This document shows, in pieces, positions 61,329 through 64,000 of a stretch of DNA of 64,000 bases. Source of the stretch: CAVTGO01 sp963734275. Lineage in GTDB: Bacteria; Actinomycetota; UBA4738; HRBIN12. The notes below the pieces were generated by a model, which was not told the origin of the DNA, did not search any database, and saw only the letters and a program-made list of their open reading frames with translations. The position numbers and the translations under genes are program-made. The stretch lies in the NCBI GenBank assembly GCA_963734275.1, contig CAVTGO010000010.1, positions 204,933 through 268,932 on the forward strand, given 5' to 3'. The stretch's first letter is position 1. Every line of letters begins with the position of its first letter.

Positions 61329-62192
61329 TCAGCAGGAGAGCTCGGAGTCGGCCCCGGGGCCGCCGACACACGTGTCGTCGCCGGGACCCGCGCGGAGCTG
61401 GTCGTTGCCCTCGCCCCCGCGCAGCACGTCGTTGCCGCTCTTGCCCTCGAGGACGTCGTTGCCGGCGCCCGAGTCCAGCCAGTCGTTCCCGCCCTTGCCG
61501 AGGAGCAGGTCCTTGCCCTTGCCCGACTGCATCAGGTCGTCGCCGCCGCCGCCGTCGAGCACGACGGCGCCCGAGAACGTCGAGGCCGAGATCGCGTTGT
61601 CGCCGTCGCCGCCGTTCAGGCTCGCGGTCTCGACGCCCTGCAGCGTGGTCTCCTCGGAGGTCGGCGTGATCTGGACGACACGCTCGTCGTTGATCGTCCA
61701 GTCTCCGTCCCCGGCCATCACGACGCGGTCCTTCCCGTCGCCGCCGACCACCGCTCCCCCGCCACCTCCCGGCACGAGCTTGTCCGCGCCGTCGCCGCCC
61801 CGGAGCTCGTCGCCGCCGGCTCCACCCTCCAGCCGGTCCGCGAGGTCGGACCCGATCAGCACGTCGTTGCCCTCGTCGCCGAACACGGCGACCTCTGCGA
61901 GGTTCGGGAAGGCACTCCGGGAGACGTCCGACAGGTCGACCCGATCCGAACCGCCTCCCGCCCGCACGATGAGGGTCTCGACGGCCGAGCACCCCACGGA
62001 CCCGCCCGTCGGCGGGGAGCCGTTCACCTGGACGTTATCGCCCACGCACTCGACGCGGATCGTGTCGCCGTCCCCGTCGCCGGTCACCGTGAGCACGCCC
62101 AGCGCGAAGTCAGCAGTTACCGTGGCCGAGGCCGGCACTCCGGACAGGAGCACCAGCGCTGCGGAGAACGCGATGGCGAGCGCGCGTCGCAC
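61329..62192 (-). CDS. Secreted GGxGxD calcium-binding-repeat protein
   Basis: A 287-residue exported protein. Signal peptide (ALAIAFSAALVLLSGVPASA), an N-terminal beta region (VTADFALGVLTVTGDGDGDTIRVECVGD), then hemolysin-type nonapeptide repeats (GGAGGDELRGGDGADK; GGGGDDLMQSGKGKDLLLGKGGND; GAGNDVLEGKSGNDVLRGGEGND) and a terminal cysteine pair. Half the length of the similar protein at 40731. Probably Sec-secreted calcium-binding surface protein. TAGCGT lies 6 nt before the GTG. Confidence 0.86.
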   Translation of the reverse strand: MRRALAIAFSAALVLLSGVPASATVTADFALGVLTVTGDGDGDTIRVECVGDNVQVNGSPPTGGSVGCSAVETLIVRAGGGSDRVDLSDVSRSAFPNLAEVAVFGDEGNDVLIGSDLADRLEGGAGGDELRGGDGADKLVPGGGGGAVVGGDGKDRVVMAGDGDWTINDERVVQITPTSEETTLQGVETASLNGGDGDNAISASTFSGAVVLDGGGGDDLMQSGKGKDLLLGKGGNDWLDSGAGNDVLEGKSGNDVLRGGEGNDQLRAGPGDDTCVGGPGADSELSC

Positions 62193-62198
62193 GGGGTC

Positions 62199-62204
62199 AC
62201 GCTA
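62199..62204 (-). promoter_or_regulatory. Predicted -10 element of the 61329 gene (leaderless)
   Basis: TAGCGT on the minus strand, 6 nt, then GTG at 62192. Confidence 0.5.
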
Positions 62205-62253
62205 GCCCACACGCACGGCCGGTGGAATCACCCTGCCGGGGGTCGGCCGACCG

Positions 62254-62859
62254 TCAGTCGGGCGAGGCCTTGCTCTCCGGCTCGTAGGTGAGCATCAGGA
62301 CGCCCGTGCTCGTCGTCGTGCTGTCGACGAGCCTGAGCTCCTTCTTCGCACTCTCCTCCCGGAAGAGACGTCTCCCGCTCCCGAGCACGATCGGGTGGAT
62401 CATGAGCCGGTACTCGTCGACGAGACCGTGCTGCATCAGCGTCTGTGAAAGCACGCCGCTGCCGATGACCAAGAGGTCCTTCCCGGGCTGGCGCTTGAGC
62501 TCGGCGACCCCTTCCGCGACGTCGCCCTTGATCAGCGTCGAGTTCTCCCACGCGAGGGGCTCATCCAGGGTCGTCGAAGCGACGTGCTTCGGCATGGCGT
62601 TCAACGGCGCGGCGAGCTCCTCCACCTCCGAGGGAGCGGTAGGCCAGTACGCCGCGAAGATCTCGTAGGTCCTCCGCCCGAGCAGGAGACCGCCCGACGC
62701 ATGGATCCCTCCGACGATCGCGCCTCCCGCGGCGTCGTCGAAGTAGGGCCCCTGCCACCCGCCGTGCTCGAACCCGTCGCGCGGGTCCTCGTCCGCACCA
62801 CCCGGCCCCTGCATGACCCCATCCAGGGTCAGGAACTCGCTCACGATCAGCTTGCGCAT
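62254..62859 (-). CDS. Dihydrofolate reductase-family protein (RibD_C-like, YyaP/YwjB group)
   Basis: A 201-residue reductase-like protein. Motifs: RKLIVSEFLTLDGVMQGPGG (N-terminal strand and loop), GGLLLGRRTYEIFAAYWP and LVIGSGVLSQTLMQHGLVDEYRLMIHPIVLGSGRRLF. The family binds NADPH in a DHFR-like fold, but natural substrates are unknown. GGGAGGATC ribosome binding site before the ATG. Confidence 0.9.
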   Translation of the reverse strand: MRKLIVSEFLTLDGVMQGPGGADEDPRDGFEHGGWQGPYFDDAAGGAIVGGIHASGGLLLGRRTYEIFAAYWPTAPSEVEELAAPLNAMPKHVASTTLDEPLAWENSTLIKGDVAEGVAELKRQPGKDLLVIGSGVLSQTLMQHGLVDEYRLMIHPIVLGSGRRLFREESAKKELRLVDSTTTSTGVLMLTYEPESKASPD

Positions 62860-62907
62860 GTCGATGATCCTCCCTCGTCGTCCTTCTGCTTCTGTGGGCG
62901 CGGCCCT

Positions 62908-63357
62908 CTATCGGGGGCGACCCTGCCCGAGCGTGTCGACGGACTTCGCGATGCGTCGCTCGCGGGTCTCGGCCGTCTTGGCTCCCTCGATCGACTGCAC
63001 GTGCCAGTTCTTCTGGCTGTACGACAATCCCTCGAAGGTCGTCTTCGCCTTCGGATCGCGCCGGAGCGCCTTCGCGAAGTCGGGCGGCACGGTCACCTCT
63101 CGCGACTCGGTGTCGAGCTCGATGTCGACGTCCACCTTGTCGCCGCCGGCGACACCGGTCCCCGCGCGGTTCTCGGCGCTGACCCCCACCATGAACACCC
63201 CGCCCATCGTCGCCACGGTGCTCCGGTAGGTGGATCCGTTGATCGTGACCCGGACCGCCGGACGTTTGCCCGCCCCGAGACGCTCGACGACCTCGTCGGG
63301 AACGCGGAAGCCCGTGGCGGTCTTGCCGCTCTGCTCGATCGTGGCTCGGAACCTCAT
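62908..63357 (-). CDS. DUF1905 / YdeI-OmdA-like protein
   Basis: A 149-residue protein: an N-terminal DUF1905 domain (MRFRATIEQSGKTATGFRVPDEVVERLGAGKRPAVRV to STVATMGGVFMVGVS) and a C-terminal YdeI/OmdA-type helical segment (PPDFAKALRRDPKAKTTFEGLSYSQKNWHVQSIEGAKTAETRERRI). Homologues have been linked to bacteriocin protection but the biochemical role is unclear. GGAGG ribosome binding site before the ATG. Confidence 0.88.
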   Translation of the reverse strand: MRFRATIEQSGKTATGFRVPDEVVERLGAGKRPAVRVTINGSTYRSTVATMGGVFMVGVSAENRAGTGVAGGDKVDVDIELDTESREVTVPPDFAKALRRDPKAKTTFEGLSYSQKNWHVQSIEGAKTAETRERRIAKSVDTLGQGRPR

Positions 63358-63467
63358 CGTCACCGCCTCCTCGCTCGCCTCGTTCCCCCCACCCCGAAGA
63401 CGGTGCGACCCCGCCGAACTCATCGGTCTTCCTGCGATGAGTTCCACCCGGCCTGCCCGTCTACTCC

Positions 63468-63869
63468 ATGGAGGTGCCGCGACCACCTTCCCAACCGAGC
63501 ATGATCGTCTTGACCATGGATGGTGCGATCGCTCGCGCCGACGTCCCGGCGCTCTGCGAGCGCGCCCGCTCGCTGATGGTGGCGAGCGACGCCGGCCCCC
63601 TGGTCTGCGACGTTGGCGGGCTCCGCGCGCCCGACGCGGTCGCGGTCGACGCCCTGGCCCGGCTCCAGCTCACGGCGCGGCGGCTCGGGTACCGCGTGGA
63701 GCTCCTTGGGGTCTGTGACGAGCTGCGGGACCTGCTCACGCTGATCGGGCTGGACGAGGCGCTGCCGTGCGGTCCCCGCTCACCCCTCGAGCCGAGGCGG
63801 CAGGCCGAAGAGCGGGAACAGCCGCTCGCTGTCGAGGAAGAAGCAGATCCCCGCGATCCGCCCTCCTGA
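63468..63869 (+). CDS. STAS-domain protein (anti-anti-sigma-like)
   Basis: Up to 133 residues. The STAS domain (about 12-100) contains MIVLTMDGAIARADVPALCERAR, GPLVCDVGGLRAPDAVAVDALARLQL and VELLGVCDELRDLLTLIGLDEAL; the usual phosphorylatable Ser/Thr after DVGG is not obvious. The start is ATG 63468 or, more typical of the family, ATG 63501. The last 30 codons (Glu-rich, EPRRQAEEREQ) lie antisense to the 3' end of the sigma-factor gene on the other strand, so this tail is constrained by two reading frames. Confidence 0.8.
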   Translation: MEVPRPPSQPSMIVLTMDGAIARADVPALCERARSLMVASDAGPLVCDVGGLRAPDAVAVDALARLQLTARRLGYRVELLGVCDELRDLLTLIGLDEALPCGPRSPLEPRRQAEEREQPLAVEEEADPRDPPS

Positions 63870-64000
63870 GATCTCGAGGACCTGGAGGGACCACGGCTCG
63901 AGCCCGCCGTCCGGGGCCGGCTTGTACTGACCGAACGCCGGCGACCCGTTCGCCGAGGTCGGGATCAAGCGCGAGCCGCGACAGCCGATGCCCGGGCCGA
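63780..64000 (-). CDS. C-terminal part of an ECF sigma factor with SnoaL-like domain (runs off the window)
   Basis: Open on the minus strand from the window end to a stop at 63780. The visible residues (IPTSANGSPAFGQYKPAPDGGLEPWSLQVLEI, then GRIAGICFFLDSERLFPLFGLPPRLEG) match the SnoaL-like C-terminal extension of SigJ/SigG-type ECF sigma factors. The sigma-2 and sigma-4 DNA-binding regions would lie beyond 64000, so the identity rests on the tail alone. It overlaps the STAS gene tail to tail by 90 bp. Confidence 0.72.
   Translation of the reverse strand, partial: GPGIGCRGSRLIPTSANGSPAFGQYKPAPDGGLEPWSLQVLEISGGRIAGICFFLDSERLFPLFGLPPRLEG

Overview
The window is very GC-rich (roughly 70 percent), densely coded, and reads as chromosome from a member of the Actinomycetota. 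Supporting signs are the rnc / rpmF / DUF177 / coaD / rsmD block, zinc-binding ribosomal proteins L32 and L28, a CofC/FbiD enzyme for coenzyme F420, one-membrane-span Ser/Thr kinases with HRD and DFG motifs, frequent GTG starts, and many genes whose -10 hexamer (TANNNT) lies 6-7 nt before the start codon, the layout of leaderless mRNAs. The genus cannot be named from this sequence; a lineage outside the well-studied Actinomycetes is likely. The ATP-type PEP carboxykinase would be unusual for a mainstream actinomycete. No rRNA, CRISPR array, IS element or prophage was seen.

Layout. 1-3.25 kb: housekeeping operon on the minus strand (rsmD, coaD, coiled-coil protein, DUF177, rpmF, rnc, partial mutM). 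3.3-13.8 kb: eight consecutive two-component genes (four sensor kinases, four response regulators), nearly all with overlapping start and stop codons. 13.8-16.0 kb: recG, broken by at least seven single-base indels. 16-24.5 kb: TlpA-like lipoprotein, rpmB, thiL-thiD-aldo/keto reductase, pckA, a phosphoribosyltransferase, a Ser/Thr kinase with a predicted extracytoplasmic propeller, and an AsnC-type domain protein. 24.5-29.5 kb: methionine/cysteine PLP enzyme plus ddl, acyltransferase, cofC, cold-shock-like protein, HU, lipoprotein, tRNA-Gln. 29.5-36.2 kb: five-gene operon of a membrane Ser/Thr kinase, the three subunits of a xanthine-dehydrogenase-family molybdoenzyme and a surface CARDB protein. 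36.2-43.6 kb: three phospholipase C-like paralogues (two full of indels, one intact) around isocitrate dehydrogenase and a GGxGxD-repeat secreted protein, then tRNA-Glu. 43.7-50.6 kb: PadR regulator with a membrane protein, several secreted or membrane proteins of unknown function, and a GH15 enzyme. 50.8-59.5 kb: GTP cyclohydrolase I plus RibD-like reductase, amidase-gltX-FAH operon, a divergent decarboxylase-like/FAH pair that apparently shares one overlapping promoter, an acetyltransferase and a glutamine-synthetase-like enzyme. 59.5-64 kb: cytochrome P450 with a convergent MarR regulator, a second GGxGxD protein, a DHFR-like reductase, a DUF1905 protein, and a STAS gene overlapping the 3' end of a probable ECF sigma factor on the other strand.

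The sequence carries more than 30 apparent single-base indels. They concentrate in recG and the two tandem phospholipase genes, with isolated ones elsewhere. Removing them restores coherent conserved reading frames with exact codon counts, so residual sequencing or assembly errors are the simplest explanation, though real decay of recG and the phospholipases is not excluded. Genes with one such lesion are reported as whole CDS with the lesion noted; those with two or more are typed as pseudogenes.
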